Shown in pieces: positions 18,530-27,221 of a DNA stretch of 64,000 nt. The stretch comes from Sphingopyxis sp. YR583 (GTDB lineage: Bacteria; Pseudomonadota; Alphaproteobacteria; Sphingomonadales; Sphingomonadaceae). A program made the position numbers and the translations under genes. The stretch's first letter is position 1, and every line of letters begins with the position of its first letter. Under the pieces are notes generated by a model, which worked only from the letters and a program-made list of their open reading frames with translations, was not told the DNA's origin and did no database searches. The stretch is from positions 1,612,001-1,676,000 of the forward strand of contig NZ_FNWK01000001.1 of assembly GCF_900108295.1 (NCBI RefSeq), read 5' to 3'.

Positions 18530-18729
18530 GGCGCTCGGCCCAGAATATCCTCAAGCCGGAAAGCGCTGAAGAGCAGAGTAAGCATCGAAGCCAACGCTTC
18601 GCGCCGTCACTAGTGAATGACCGCTTTCGGGCACAGCGTGTTCAGGACCGCAACGACCAATATCAGGCGAATGCCGACCGGCGGTTTTTTAACGCGCCGT
18701 CCAATTGATCGCTTTCGCCCTTCGACGCC
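18530..18729. other. Intergenic region between mcrC and the recombinase module; diverged repeat copy
   Basis: No gene seen. It holds the second copy of the TGACCGCTT ... ATCAGGCG arrangement (18618-18669) also present at 8432-8482, so the hsd-mcr cassette is bracketed by related non-coding DNA. Confidence 0.45.
18673..18690 (+). terminator. Weak intrinsic terminator candidate after mcrC
   Basis: GCCG-AC-CGGC followed by GG and six Ts. The stem is only 4 bp, so strength is doubtful, but it lies where the hsd-mcr transcript should end. Confidence 0.3.
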
Positions 18730-19134
18730 TCAGGTTGGCCGCAAATCGATCTGGGGTAGGCTTCGATTGAGTTGAGCAATAGAAAGCCCAAAAATGTTCG
18801 CGTTGTATTGCCACCGCACAAACTGCTCTAATAGCAGGCGATTTTCAGCCTCAAGTTGGGCGACTTGGTTTGAGAGACGTGAAATACGATCTTGTGCCGC
18901 TCGCATGCTAATCGAGGAAGCAGTGTAGCCGGATTCAACCTGGAGACGATCCTTGGTCGTACTAAACGCGATCGCGATACGCGCCGTTCTCGCAAGTGTT
19001 TGCCGCGCGGGTCGCCGGAAAATCAGCCCCTCGCATCTCTTGGATAACATCTCCCATGAAAGCGGTCCCTTCCATCCCGCAAGGAGGTCAACAATCTTTT
19101 TGATCTCGGAATCTGTAAGTTTCCTCGCCATCAT
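18730..19134 (-). CDS. Small coiled-coil accessory protein of a tyrosine-recombinase module (Tn554 TnpC-like)
   Basis: 134 aa with a predicted helical N-terminus and a heptad-rich segment (DRISRLSNQVAQLEAENRLL). A coiled-coil protein of this size following large tyrosine recombinases matches the layout of Tn554, where TnpC (about 125 aa) aids transposition. Its ATG overlaps the stop of the 668-aa recombinase gene, and a second ATG follows at once. It is the last gene of the four-gene minus-strand operon. Assignment rests on position, size and coiled coil, not on a conserved motif. Confidence 0.6.
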   Translation of the reverse strand: MMARKLTDSEIKKIVDLLAGWKGPLSWEMLSKRCEGLIFRRPARQTLARTARIAIAFSTTKDRLQVESGYTASSISMRAAQDRISRLSNQVAQLEAENRLLLEQFVRWQYNANIFGLSIAQLNRSLPQIDLRPT

Positions 19135-21137
19135 TCCGCACCGAGCGAAGGAAGGCGGGGCTGGATGATCTGGTCATATCCTCTATGAATCAATGCCCTG
19201 CGCGCAGGGCTGAATTCTTTAGGATTTGCAATGCGAATGATTGATCCGTCGGGTATTTCCGGATCCTGCATAATCTCTATCAAACTTTGAAGCCTGGCGT
19301 GCGTCTCACTTTGTACACGAGTCCAAGGATCTGCCCCGTACGCGCCCTCTGCCGCCCCTTCTTTCGCCTTCTCCATCTCCTTTTCGACCAGCTCTAGCTG
19401 TTGCCTGAGTCCCTGAAGGCGCCCGTCACCTTTTACGCAAACCTGTTCTGTGCAACTCAGGCAGTCACGGAATCGTTGGCAGGGGGACATCACGAAATCG
19501 TGAATGCAGAACCCGAACTCTGTAATATGTGCGGTTGGCTTCTCCAACGCGTTGAATTCCGCCGTCGTCATTGGAAGGGCAGCTTTAATCTGCTCGGCGA
19601 TCTCGAGTTCTGACTTACTTCGAACAAGCGTGGGATCGTGCTCGCGGAGCATGGCGACCAGCTCAAACTCTGACCGATGATCGTAAGCTCTATTTTGCTT
19701 TACGTCCTTAGATCCTCGCCAACGGGCAATTTCGGAACTGGGTAGTCCACCTCGATGAGCGAATGTCGTGATCAAATGCCGAAATTGATGAGATGTCACT
19801 TTCAGGCGATGCTCTCGTCCAGCGTTAAAGCCATGGCGATCAAAAAAACTGGCGCTTGCCTTCTCTAGGCTGTCGGTGAGTTTATCGTTCAAACTGTTAT
19901 TGTTAGGGCGCCACAAGCTAAGTTCGACACTAGAATGGGAATATGCAATTTGATTTTGCTTAAAGCAGAATAGATTATCGCTAAATTTTACGACTTTATC
20001 TTTAGAAATATAGGGGAAGAATCGATTTTCCCTGATCACTTCAGCGCGAAGCCAAGCCGAAAAATTAGCGACCGTAGTCATTCGAAATGAACCAGCCTTT
20101 TGAAATTGGAGTCCTTTTAACGAACGGAATTTTCCAATCAGCTCTTTGATCGCCGTACGAGAGAGTAGGCCGTCTACCCCTGCGTGTGCTGAAAACCCTG
20201 GGAAAGAATGGGTGTCTCCAGACTCGACCCATCTGGCGAATTCACGTGCGGGAGCCGAAATCTCTCTAAGGCGGGCAATCGACAATTTGGCGATATCTAC
20301 CATGGGCGCTGGAATCCATTTGATCATGGGGGCGCCACCCTTTTTAGGCCGGAAGGCCCAACCATATGCGGTGGAGCCATCGCGCTTGCGCTCTTCGACC
20401 TCGCAATCAACGTGAAGCTCCAGAATTTCAGAAATTCGGCTTGGCGCGCAAAGTAACATCGCCGCTGCGCTCGTCACGAAAATGTCGGCGGCATGGGTTG
20501 GGCCGCGCGCGAAGATTGATGCAATCGCGTGCACGGCCTCCGGATCGGGAAGCTTCGCTTCGCGCCGCTCTTTGGCTTTTGCCCCCGTACGCACTGTGTC
20601 GATCGGCCGACGGATTGGGCTCTTCCAATCAAGAGAATGCGCCACCAACCGATGTTCCGCTAAAAACTGAGCTAGCCGAGCAATCTCTCGGCCGGGGGCA
20701 TAGGGAGCTTCGTAGCAATTGCGCGCAATTTGGGCTGCCGCATCCAGCACTGAGATATTAATGGTGCTAGGGTCAGCTGCGTCAGTCTGTTCGATGAGCG
20801 CGCGCTCTACGCATTTGAGCGCGCGTAATTCGGCTTTGTGCTCATTCGGAGCATGAGTGTGCCGATAACGAAAATAGGCTTTCGCGAAATCACAGAACGG
20901 TTGCGCCAGAGGTTGCGTTACACCGCCAATAACACTGCTTTGGTCGATATTCCCAAATGTGACTTTGGCCTCTCGCCAGACGCTATTGGACCAGTCAAGA
21001 TTCGGTCCGAATAGCGTGAGATCTTCTCGGCACATGCGTATGAATTCGGCCATATTGGCGCTGGCCGTTAATTCGTGTTGCGGGATAAATACCAAAACGT
21101 CAGCCATTGGGCTGTCCAATGCTGGCTTTGCGTTCAT
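19131..21137 (-). CDS. Large tyrosine recombinase/integrase (668 aa), TnpB-like
   Basis: The catalytic domain shows box I Arg in LCAPSRISEIL near 234, a beta-hairpin Lys in RPKKGGAP, HQFRH (H-x-x-R) near 452, and the nucleophile in RAYDH near 483 preceded by ARWRGSKDV. A C-terminal extension after the catalytic Tyr carries a cysteine cluster (FCIHD...CQRFRDCLSCTEQVC) that could bind zinc, then a coiled coil. Length is close to Tn554 TnpB (about 630 aa). Overlaps the upstream recombinase gene by 38 bp and the downstream small gene by 4 bp. AT content is clearly higher than in the surrounding chromosome, which indicates transfer. Confidence 0.88.
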   Translation of the reverse strand: MNAKPALDSPMADVLVFIPQHELTASANMAEFIRMCREDLTLFGPNLDWSNSVWREAKVTFGNIDQSSVIGGVTQPLAQPFCDFAKAYFRYRHTHAPNEHKAELRALKCVERALIEQTDAADPSTINISVLDAAAQIARNCYEAPYAPGREIARLAQFLAEHRLVAHSLDWKSPIRRPIDTVRTGAKAKERREAKLPDPEAVHAIASIFARGPTHAADIFVTSAAAMLLCAPSRISEILELHVDCEVEERKRDGSTAYGWAFRPKKGGAPMIKWIPAPMVDIAKLSIARLREISAPAREFARWVESGDTHSFPGFSAHAGVDGLLSRTAIKELIGKFRSLKGLQFQKAGSFRMTTVANFSAWLRAEVIRENRFFPYISKDKVVKFSDNLFCFKQNQIAYSHSSVELSLWRPNNNSLNDKLTDSLEKASASFFDRHGFNAGREHRLKVTSHQFRHLITTFAHRGGLPSSEIARWRGSKDVKQNRAYDHRSEFELVAMLREHDPTLVRSKSELEIAEQIKAALPMTTAEFNALEKPTAHITEFGFCIHDFVMSPCQRFRDCLSCTEQVCVKGDGRLQGLRQQLELVEKEMEKAKEGAAEGAYGADPWTRVQSETHARLQSLIEIMQDPEIPDGSIIRIANPKEFSPARRALIHRGYDQIIQPRLPSLGAE

Positions 21138-22656
21138 CGCACAGCTGAATTACGCGACTTACCGCTAGAATCGTTCGATCGGTAATTGTCGATACGGGTG
21201 ATTGGCCTGCGATCCGGGCGACGCGCTCGTTCTCCGATAAAAGCCGATCTAGTACTTCTCTATGGGGACCATGAAGCCAAGGTTGGAAGTTCCTACAAGT
21301 GTAGCAGGCGATGGGTGCTAAGGCGCCGCAAAAGCCATAATGACCGCAGGTCCCTGCCGTCTTTCCTCCATTGGTACGCACACGGCTAGACGGATCGTCG
21401 CCGCGAAGGGCAGTAGCTTCGGAGTCCACCAATTTACCGCTAAATGCCTGCGCGATGGGCGCCAGCTGCAATGCGACTGCCTCATTTATCGCGTCAACAT
21501 ATTCCGGGACATTTTCCACGTAGATTTTTACATTTTGGGTATCGGTATGATCGAGCAGTTCTGCAATTATCAATTCGCCGTGTCCGGCTCGCGCAGCGCG
21601 AGTGCCATTTGTTCGCCGAAACCGGGTGGGGTAAATATGCATCGGCGCCCCCGTTCGCTCGGAAATAACGGAGAGCGATGTCGCGATTTTCATTGTGCGG
21701 GTCGATATCGTCGTTGGATTGAGATGCATAAAATCAGCCGGCAACGAGCTGCGGCGCATCGCGGTCATCCGCGCGTATTTTTTTACTTCGCGCCAATTTG
21801 GGAACAGCGGCAGCTCTCTTAAATCTAAGTCATCGAGCCCATCAAGCCTAGCCACTCTCTCGGCGTTCGCCTCGATTAGCGCTTCAATGACTGCTCCGTT
21901 ATCGCTGTTAAGTGCGAACGGTTTGAATTCGCCCCGGAAGCTGGAGTTCCGAACCTTTGCTCTGGGGACGTTCAGGACATACTCGGTGAGGCCATCTTGG
22001 GCGCGCGCAATGATCAGGTCTTTCACCTTTAGGTCGCTTAACTGAACAGGACGCCGACCGCTGAACGCAAGCAGCATTACTAATGCGAAGTCTCCAATGG
22101 AGAGTTTTTTGTCTTGGAATTTGTCTGTCACTGCCGAGTAGAATGCTTCAAACTCTAGATCCGTGAGCGCTCCGTCATGTGGATCCTGAAGCTGGACCGC
22201 TTCCCCTTTAATATTACCAGGAAGGGTCCAGCCGTTGATCATCTGAAGGAGGCCCCCGCCCAATCCGGCATATCTGAGCTTGCTCCAAGTGCGGATTAAC
22301 CCCGCTATCACGCCTACATACCAGATATCGCGTTTTTCAAGTGACGCGCGGTAGTTAGCCAAAGATTGGGCGTCGATTGCGGAGATTGGCTGCGACTCGC
22401 TGCTCGCCCAAATCGCATAGTGCTTAAATCGTGCCCATATTGCATAAGTGTGCGAAGCAGATTTAGTAATGGCATATTTAGAAAGAACTTTTCTGAGTGA
22501 ATCAATAAGATCAGTCGTGACGTACGGAGACATGAGGTCCCAGTTTATTGAATGCTGTCGAGACAATATCCAGATATTGCTTTTCAGTTCAAACTTGTAT
22601 CCGTTCCTAGTCGTATATGGCAGGCGAGGGTGACTTTCACTCGGACTAAGGTTCAT
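21100..22656 (-). CDS. Tyrosine recombinase (518 aa), middle member of the trio
   Basis: An integrase-type N-terminal core-binding domain is followed by a catalytic domain with Arg in FSGRRPVQLSDL near 202, Lys in VPRAKVRN, a box II of the form YPTRFRRT near 345, and LLDHTDTQNVKIYVEN with the nucleophile Tyr near 378. The first His of the usual H-x-x-R appears replaced by Thr or Arg. The C-terminus has a cysteine-rich zinc-ribbon-like cluster (CGHYGFCGALAPIACYTC). Overlaps the first recombinase by 11 bp and the third by 38 bp. Probably works with the other two in integration and excision of the island. Confidence 0.87.
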   Translation of the reverse strand: MNLSPSESHPRLPYTTRNGYKFELKSNIWILSRQHSINWDLMSPYVTTDLIDSLRKVLSKYAITKSASHTYAIWARFKHYAIWASSESQPISAIDAQSLANYRASLEKRDIWYVGVIAGLIRTWSKLRYAGLGGGLLQMINGWTLPGNIKGEAVQLQDPHDGALTDLEFEAFYSAVTDKFQDKKLSIGDFALVMLLAFSGRRPVQLSDLKVKDLIIARAQDGLTEYVLNVPRAKVRNSSFRGEFKPFALNSDNGAVIEALIEANAERVARLDGLDDLDLRELPLFPNWREVKKYARMTAMRRSSLPADFMHLNPTTISTRTMKIATSLSVISERTGAPMHIYPTRFRRTNGTRAARAGHGELIIAELLDHTDTQNVKIYVENVPEYVDAINEAVALQLAPIAQAFSGKLVDSEATALRGDDPSSRVRTNGGKTAGTCGHYGFCGALAPIACYTCRNFQPWLHGPHREVLDRLLSENERVARIAGQSPVSTITDRTILAVSRVIQLCDERKASIGQPNG

Positions 22657-23926
22657 GAGAATTCATTCTCCAAGCGTTCTGAGCCTCTTTCTGCGCCTTG
22701 AGCGCTTCGGCTTGGACCTCGCTTTCAATGTAGGCCCGCGCAGATCCTGATCCTTCGGCCCAGCCGAACTTCGCCTCCAGGAGTCTCTCGATCCGCTCTT
22801 CAGGGATATCTTGTTCGCGCAGTTGCCGATAAAATCTGGTCGCCGCGTTGTGACGGAAAATGTGGGGGTGAACGTGTTGGCAGCCTCGCGGCAATTTAGC
22901 GGACAATGCCGACGTCACCTTGGTTAAGGCTTGGCGCGAAATTGGATCGCCGGCTCTGCCGCTTCGAGAGCCTCGGGTTGATACAAATAGCATGGGGTGA
23001 TGGCGTGCGCGGTGGAACTGGCGTCTATCCGAGAGCACATAGCAACTTAAGCGTGATGCTAATTCATCCGAAAGAGGCAACCTACGATCGAGCGTTTTGA
23101 CGACGGGCTGATACTGGCGAGGGTCTTCGTGATCATGGTGTCGGCGCTCGATAACGATTTCCTGAGCTTGGAAATCTATGTCCGGTACTTTGATTGCCAG
23201 CAACTCGCCGGCCCTGAGGCCGAGCTCGTTCAGCATTAAGATAATGAGGCCATTTCGATTGGCCGTCAGCGCAGCGAATGGATTATCAGCGTGATCGGTC
23301 TGGGCTATATTGAGGAGCGCCGCTTCTTCTTTCGACAATTGGGCCTTTTTAGCGCTGCTTCCTGCGCGACGCCTGATCGTCGGCCGCCGTTCCTTAAGCT
23401 CGGCGGACATCTCGTCGATCTTTTCTGCGGTCAATTCGTCGACAGATCGAGCCTCGCGTTCAATTAGATGGATGGCGAGCCACCTCACATACTCCGCAAC
23501 GTACGACAGCCTAGAGTAAATGTACTGGTTGTTCAGTTTGGCGCCACGTTTGTGAGCGCGGGCTCGTGCACCTTCAAGGCCGCTCGCTCGGGATGTTTTT
23601 GGCCTTGGCTCTGCCGGACCATCATCAGTGGCTAAATGGCATAGGGATTCCACGAGGTCTTCGAGCTCAGCCGACGTAAGGAAATTCCGCCGTTGAAAGC
23701 GAGCAACGAGGTCGATGCCTTTGCGCTCTGCCCATTGAAGTAGGCGGCGGATGGCGCCGAGGGCTGCCCACGCAGTTTGGGGGGCTTTTGACGAGTTCCG
23801 ATAGCGAGAGGTCGCGAAGAGGGTTGGGTACCACTCAGGTATGCCATTCGTTCCGCACATAATGGGGTAGCGCTCGCCGCTCTCGAAGCGAATAAACGTA
23901 ATCTTTGCACTGCCTATACCATCCAC
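22646..23926 (-). CDS. Tyrosine recombinase (426 aa), first gene of the trio
   Basis: A full catalytic set is visible: Arg in LNELGLRAGELLAI near 237, Lys in VVKTLDRRLPL, H-x-x-R in HPHIFRHNAATRF near 355, Trp in FGWAEGSGSA, and the nucleophile Tyr in ARAYIESE near 400. The start is GTG 23926 (MDGIGSAKITFI), which sits inside a TTTTGTGGAT copy of the repeat found upstream. No good Shine-Dalgarno is seen, so the true start could be internal. First gene of the operon driven by the promoter at 23961-23989. Resembles TnpA-type enzymes of Tn554-like and RIT elements. Confidence 0.88.
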   Translation of the reverse strand: MDGIGSAKITFIRFESGERYPIMCGTNGIPEWYPTLFATSRYRNSSKAPQTAWAALGAIRRLLQWAERKGIDLVARFQRRNFLTSAELEDLVESLCHLATDDGPAEPRPKTSRASGLEGARARAHKRGAKLNNQYIYSRLSYVAEYVRWLAIHLIEREARSVDELTAEKIDEMSAELKERRPTIRRRAGSSAKKAQLSKEEAALLNIAQTDHADNPFAALTANRNGLIILMLNELGLRAGELLAIKVPDIDFQAQEIVIERRHHDHEDPRQYQPVVKTLDRRLPLSDELASRLSCYVLSDRRQFHRARHHPMLFVSTRGSRSGRAGDPISRQALTKVTSALSAKLPRGCQHVHPHIFRHNAATRFYRQLREQDIPEERIERLLEAKFGWAEGSGSARAYIESEVQAEALKAQKEAQNAWRMNSHEP

Positions 23927-23960
23927 AAAAAACGACTCACTGCCAATTAAACTTCAAAGA

Positions 23961-23989
23961 ATGATAGTTAGGTCGTTGCATTTAATCAA
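23961..23989 (-). promoter_or_regulatory. Sigma-70-type promoter of the recombinase operon
   Basis: On the minus strand TTGATT (23984-23989) and TATCAT (23961-23966) are separated by exactly 17 bp. Transcription would start about 27 bp before the GTG start of the first recombinase. AT-rich surroundings support it. Confidence 0.55.
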
Positions 23990-24013
23990 TATCGCGAAAA
24001 TCTTCATTCAACT

Positions 24014-24114
24014 GCAGTTTTTGTGGAAAAAATGTGACTGTTTAATCTTCGGATGTTTGTGGAACTTTTGGGATAAATTATCTTTGGTGACATTAAATTT
24101 TTCCACAAATATCC
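24014..24114. repeat. TTTGTGGAA repeat cluster, candidate recombinase-binding/attachment sites
   Basis: TTTGTGGAA occurs at 24020-24028 and 24056-24064 on the plus strand, and inverted at 24101-24109. A one-mismatch version sits at 23921-23929, over the recombinase start. The pair GGATGTTTGTGGAA (24051-24064) and the reverse complement of GGATATTTGTGGAA (24101-24114) forms a 14-bp inverted repeat with one mismatch and a 36-bp spacer. Such arrays next to tyrosine recombinases are usually arm or core sites. Confidence 0.5.
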
Positions 24115-24130
24115 TAAAGGAGGCAGAATT

Positions 24131-24469
24131 TTGACATGCGAAGTGTCGTTCTGCGTGACGGGGAGCGCGTCAATGAGGGGACCCAAAGTCAGGGTGCAAA
24201 ATTGCAAGCGCTGTGGCGGACAGCGCCTCCGGCGAATCAATCTCACTGGAGCGTTGTTCGAAGTCGGAGAACCGGATCCCAGCGCAAAGCTGAGGGCTCG
24301 GACATCGAACGATGTGTGCCGAGCTTTGGCCTCAATCGGAGATGGTCTCTCAACAAACGATCAAGGTGGCATTTATGTCGGGATCGAAGCCGTTCTTCGA
24401 TCCCAACAATTTTACGCTAATGGACTTATTTTCAACGTTTTAATAGTTCAAACGCAACAGAAGTTTTGA
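24131..24469 (+). CDS. Possible small ORF at the island edge (112 aa), unrecognised
   Basis: A TTG start at 24131 follows a near-perfect AAAGGAGG (24116-24123). The 112-residue product contains CKRCGG and no domain I recognise. A second frame from ATG 24136 would give 94 aa of Arg/Ser-rich, less protein-like sequence. The frame could be the stub of a gene cut by the island insertion or a chance reading frame. The only real support is the ribosome-binding site. The remainder of the 23927-24477 gap is AT-rich and non-coding. Confidence 0.2.
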   Translation: MTCEVSFCVTGSASMRGPKVRVQNCKRCGGQRLRRINLTGALFEVGEPDPSAKLRARTSNDVCRALASIGDGLSTNDQGGIYVGIEAVLRSQQFYANGLIFNVLIVQTQQKF

Positions 24470-24477
24470 GGTGGTTC

Positions 24478-25020
24478 CTAGAACGGAACGTCGTCGTCCA
24501 GATCGTCGTCGAACGGCGGGCGTCCGCCGCCCGAGCTGCCGCCGCCGCCCTGGTTCCAGCCGCCGCCCGAGCCACCACCCGAACCGCCACCCTGATCCCA
24601 GCCGCCCGACGAGCCGCCGCCCTGCGACCAGCTGTCGCCGCCGCGCGAGCCGCCACCGCCGCCGCCCGGTGCGCCGTCGAGCATCGTCAGCGTGCCGCCC
24701 ATGCCGGCGATCACGATCTCGGTCGTATATTTGTCGTTACCGTCGCGGTCCTGCCATTTGCGCGTGCGCAGGCTGCCTTCGATATAAACCTTCGAGCCCT
24801 TTTTCAGGTAACGCTCGACCACGCCGATCAAGCCTTCGCCGTTGATCACGACCTGATGCCACTCGGTGCGCTCCTTGCGCTCGCCGGTCATCCGGTCCTT
24901 CCACTGCTCGGACGTCGCGATGCGGAGATTCGCGACCTTGCCGCCGTTCTGGAACGACTTGATTTCGGGATCGGCACCGAGGTTGCCGATCAAAATTACC
25001 TTGTTGACGCTGCCAGCCAT
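24478..25020 (-). CDS. ssb: Single-stranded DNA-binding protein
   Basis: 180 aa from the ATG at 25020 ([19 protein letters not shown]). A longer in-frame extension upstream overlaps feoB and is not the SSB start. Residues 1-110 form the OB-fold with the typical NLGADPE, EWHQVV and [11 protein letters not shown] segments. Residues 118-165 are a Gly/Ser/Gln/Trp-rich linker, and the end is the acidic [10 protein letters not shown] tip that recruits replication and repair proteins. SSB coats ssDNA in replication, repair and recombination. It is the first clearly chromosomal gene beside the mobile island. Confidence 0.97.
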   Translation of the reverse strand: MAGSVNKVILIGNLGADPEIKSFQNGGKVANLRIATSEQWKDRMTGERKERTEWHQVVINGEGLIGVVERYLKKGSKVYIEGSLRTRKWQDRDGNDKYTTEIVIAGMGGTLTMLDGAPGGGGGGSRGGDSWSQGGGSSGGWDQGGGSGGGSGGGWNQGGGGSSGGGRPPFDDDLDDDVPF

Positions 25021-25052
25021 CCGCCGCTCCGCTCCGCTAAAAGTTGGGAGGA

Positions 25053-26912
25053 TCAGCCTAGGCCAAAGGCGACGGCTGTCCAGTAAGTGATTCCAGCCGC
25101 GACATAGGCGAGCAGGAACAAATAGCCAACCATGAAGAGAGGCCATTTCCACCCGTTGGTCTCGCGGCGGGTGATCGCGATCGTCGAAATGCACTGCGGC
25201 GCGAAAACGAACCAGGCGAGGAATGCGAGCGCGGTGGCGATACTCCAGCGGCCCGCGATGCGGTCGCCGAGCGCCTCGGCCATCGCATCCTCGTCGTCGC
25301 CCGCGTCGATCGCATTCGCGGTCGCCATCGCCGACACCGCAACCTCGCGCGCCGCCATCGCGGGGATCAGCGCGAGTGCGATGTCGTGGTTGAAACCGAT
25401 CGGTTTGACGACGACCTCGAGCGCGCGCGCGATGCGGCCGCCAGCGCTATACTCGACCTGGCTCTGGCCCGCCGGCGCCTGCGGAAAGGTCAGTAGCAGC
25501 CACAGGACCACCGTCGTCGCGGCGATGATCGTGCCCGCGCGGCGCAGGAAGATCCACGCGCGCTGCCACAAGGCGATAATAATGTCGTTCAGCCGCGGCC
25601 ACTGATAGCGTGGCATTTCCATCATGAAGCCCGTGGCATTGCCCTTGGTCACCGATCGCCGCAGCACGAACGCGACGAGCAGCGCGCCGACGATGCCGCT
25701 GATGAACAGGCCGAAGAGCACGAGTCCTTGCAGCCCGATCGGCGTCCCGCCGACCTTTTGCGCCGGGATGAAGGCGCCGATGATCAGCGTGTAGACCGGC
25801 ATGCGCGCCGAACAGGTCATCAGCGGCGCGATCAATATCGTCGTCAGCCGATCCTTTTCGTCGGGAATCGAGCGCGTCGCCATGATGCCGGGGACGGCGC
25901 AGGCGAAGCTCGACAGCAGCGGGATGAAACCGCGCCCCGACAATCCGACCTTGCCCATCAGACCGTCCATCAGGAACGCCGCGCGCGTCATATAGCCCGA
26001 TGCCTCGAGCAAAAGGATGAAGAGGAAGAGAATCAAGATCTGCGGCAGGAAGACGACGACCGCGCCGACCCCCGCGAGCAGCCCCTCGACCACCAGTCCG
26101 CGCAGGAAATTGTCGGGGAAGGTGCCGACCACCCACGTCTGAACCACGCCGATCGCACCTTCGAGTGCGTCGGCGAACGGTGTCGCCCATGAAAACACCG
26201 CCTGGAACATCACGAACATCAGCGCGACGAGGATGATGAGGCCACCAACCGGATGGAGCACGATATTGTCGACGCGCTGCGTCCAGCGGCGCACCGGCGT
26301 CTCATCGACCGTCGCGACGCGCGCGATCGCGCGTGCGCGCTGGTGCAGCGAGGCGTCGTTCGCGGGCGCGGCGAGCGCGGTACGCGGCTGGTGCGACCGG
26401 ATCGCCTCGTCGACCGCGGCGAGCAATTCGGTGAGGCCGCGCTTGCGCACCGCGACCGTCGGCACGACGGGCACGCCGAGTTCTTTCGACAGGCGTGCGG
26501 CGTCGAGCGTCAGCCCGTCACGCTCGGCAAGGTCGAGCATGTTGAGCGCGACCACCGTCGGCAGGTTCAGCGCGAGCAGTTCGAGCGCAAAGCAGAGATG
26601 ATTGTCGAGGTTCGCGGCGTCGAGCACGATGATCAGCGCATCGGGGCGTTTTTCGCCTTCCTGTTTGCCGAGCACGACGTCGCGGGTCACCGCCTCGTCG
26701 AGGCTTGCGGGGGTGAGGCTGTATGTGCCCGGCAGGTCGATCAGCGATATCGGCCGGCCGTCGGCAAAGCTTGCCTGCCCAGCCTTTCGTTCGACGGTGA
26801 CGCCGGGATAATTGGCGATCTTTTGCCGCGCGCCGGTCAGCGCATTGAACAGGCTCGACTTACCCGCGTTGGGATTGCCGACAAGCGCAATCGAGGGGAT
26901 GGCGCCGGTCAT
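25053..26912 (-). CDS. feoB: Ferrous iron transporter FeoB
   Basis: 619 aa from the ATG at 26912, which overlaps the feoA stop (ATGA). The N-terminal G domain has G1 GNPNAGKSS at 12-20, G3 DLPGTYSL and a switch region, followed by a helical GDI-like domain. Two gate domains and about eight membrane helices follow, with [10 protein letters not shown] and a CSARMPVY segment typical of FeoB. It imports Fe(II) across the inner membrane with FeoA. No FeoC gene is seen. The longer reading frame starting at 27038 lies inside feoA and is rejected as the start. Confidence 0.97.
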   Translation of the reverse strand: MTGAIPSIALVGNPNAGKSSLFNALTGARQKIANYPGVTVERKAGQASFADGRPISLIDLPGTYSLTPASLDEAVTRDVVLGKQEGEKRPDALIIVLDAANLDNHLCFALELLALNLPTVVALNMLDLAERDGLTLDAARLSKELGVPVVPTVAVRKRGLTELLAAVDEAIRSHQPRTALAAPANDASLHQRARAIARVATVDETPVRRWTQRVDNIVLHPVGGLIILVALMFVMFQAVFSWATPFADALEGAIGVVQTWVVGTFPDNFLRGLVVEGLLAGVGAVVVFLPQILILFLFILLLEASGYMTRAAFLMDGLMGKVGLSGRGFIPLLSSFACAVPGIMATRSIPDEKDRLTTILIAPLMTCSARMPVYTLIIGAFIPAQKVGGTPIGLQGLVLFGLFISGIVGALLVAFVLRRSVTKGNATGFMMEMPRYQWPRLNDIIIALWQRAWIFLRRAGTIIAATTVVLWLLLTFPQAPAGQSQVEYSAGGRIARALEVVVKPIGFNHDIALALIPAMAAREVAVSAMATANAIDAGDDEDAMAEALGDRIAGRWSIATALAFLAWFVFAPQCISTIAITRRETNGWKWPLFMVGYLFLLAYVAAGITYWTAVAFGLG

Positions 26913-27157
26913 GCCGCGGGCTCGACTTCGATCGCCGCCGCCTGCCGCGCGCGGATGATCACCTTCATCCGTCCGACGGTGAGCGCAAGCGGGTCGCGCG
27001 AAAAGATGCTGCCACGGTGGAGCGGGGTGACCTCGCACCCTTCCAGCAGGCCGAATTCGCGCAGGCGACGTCCTTCGTCTTCGGTCATCGCATTCCAGTC
27101 GATGTGCGCGATCCGCACCCGAGCGCCCAGCGGCGTCTTGTCGAGCAAAGCAGTCAT
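26909..27157 (-). CDS. feoA: Ferrous iron transport protein FeoA
   Basis: 82 aa, a SH3-like beta-barrel protein with LGARVRIAHID and LREFGLLEGCEVTPLHRG, the usual FeoA pattern of a Leu-rich turn followed by a Gly-rich loop. It acts at the cytoplasmic side as a partner of FeoB. It is the first gene of the feoAB operon, ending 4 bp inside feoB. A weak Fur-box-like sequence lies 46-64 bp upstream. Confidence 0.93.
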   Translation of the reverse strand: MTALLDKTPLGARVRIAHIDWNAMTEDEGRRLREFGLLEGCEVTPLHRGSIFSRDPLALTVGRMKVIIRARQAAAIEVEPAA

Positions 27158-27202
27158 TTGCGAGCGGTTATCAATAACGGCAGAAAAGCGCCAGCCCTGC
27201 TT

Positions 27203-27221
27203 TGTAATTTATGATTATCGC
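27203..27221 (-). promoter_or_regulatory. Weak Fur-box-like site upstream of feoAB
   Basis: Read on the minus strand the site contains GATAATCATAAAT, similar to two of the three GATAAT-type hexamers of a Fur box. It overlaps the COQ9 stop codon. Regulation of feoAB by iron is expected, but this match is only partial. Confidence 0.3.

Noticed and set aside
24136..24420. Alternative 94-codon frame from ATG 24136
   Set aside because: Overlaps the 24131 frame out of phase and its product is an Arg/Ser-rich, low-information sequence.
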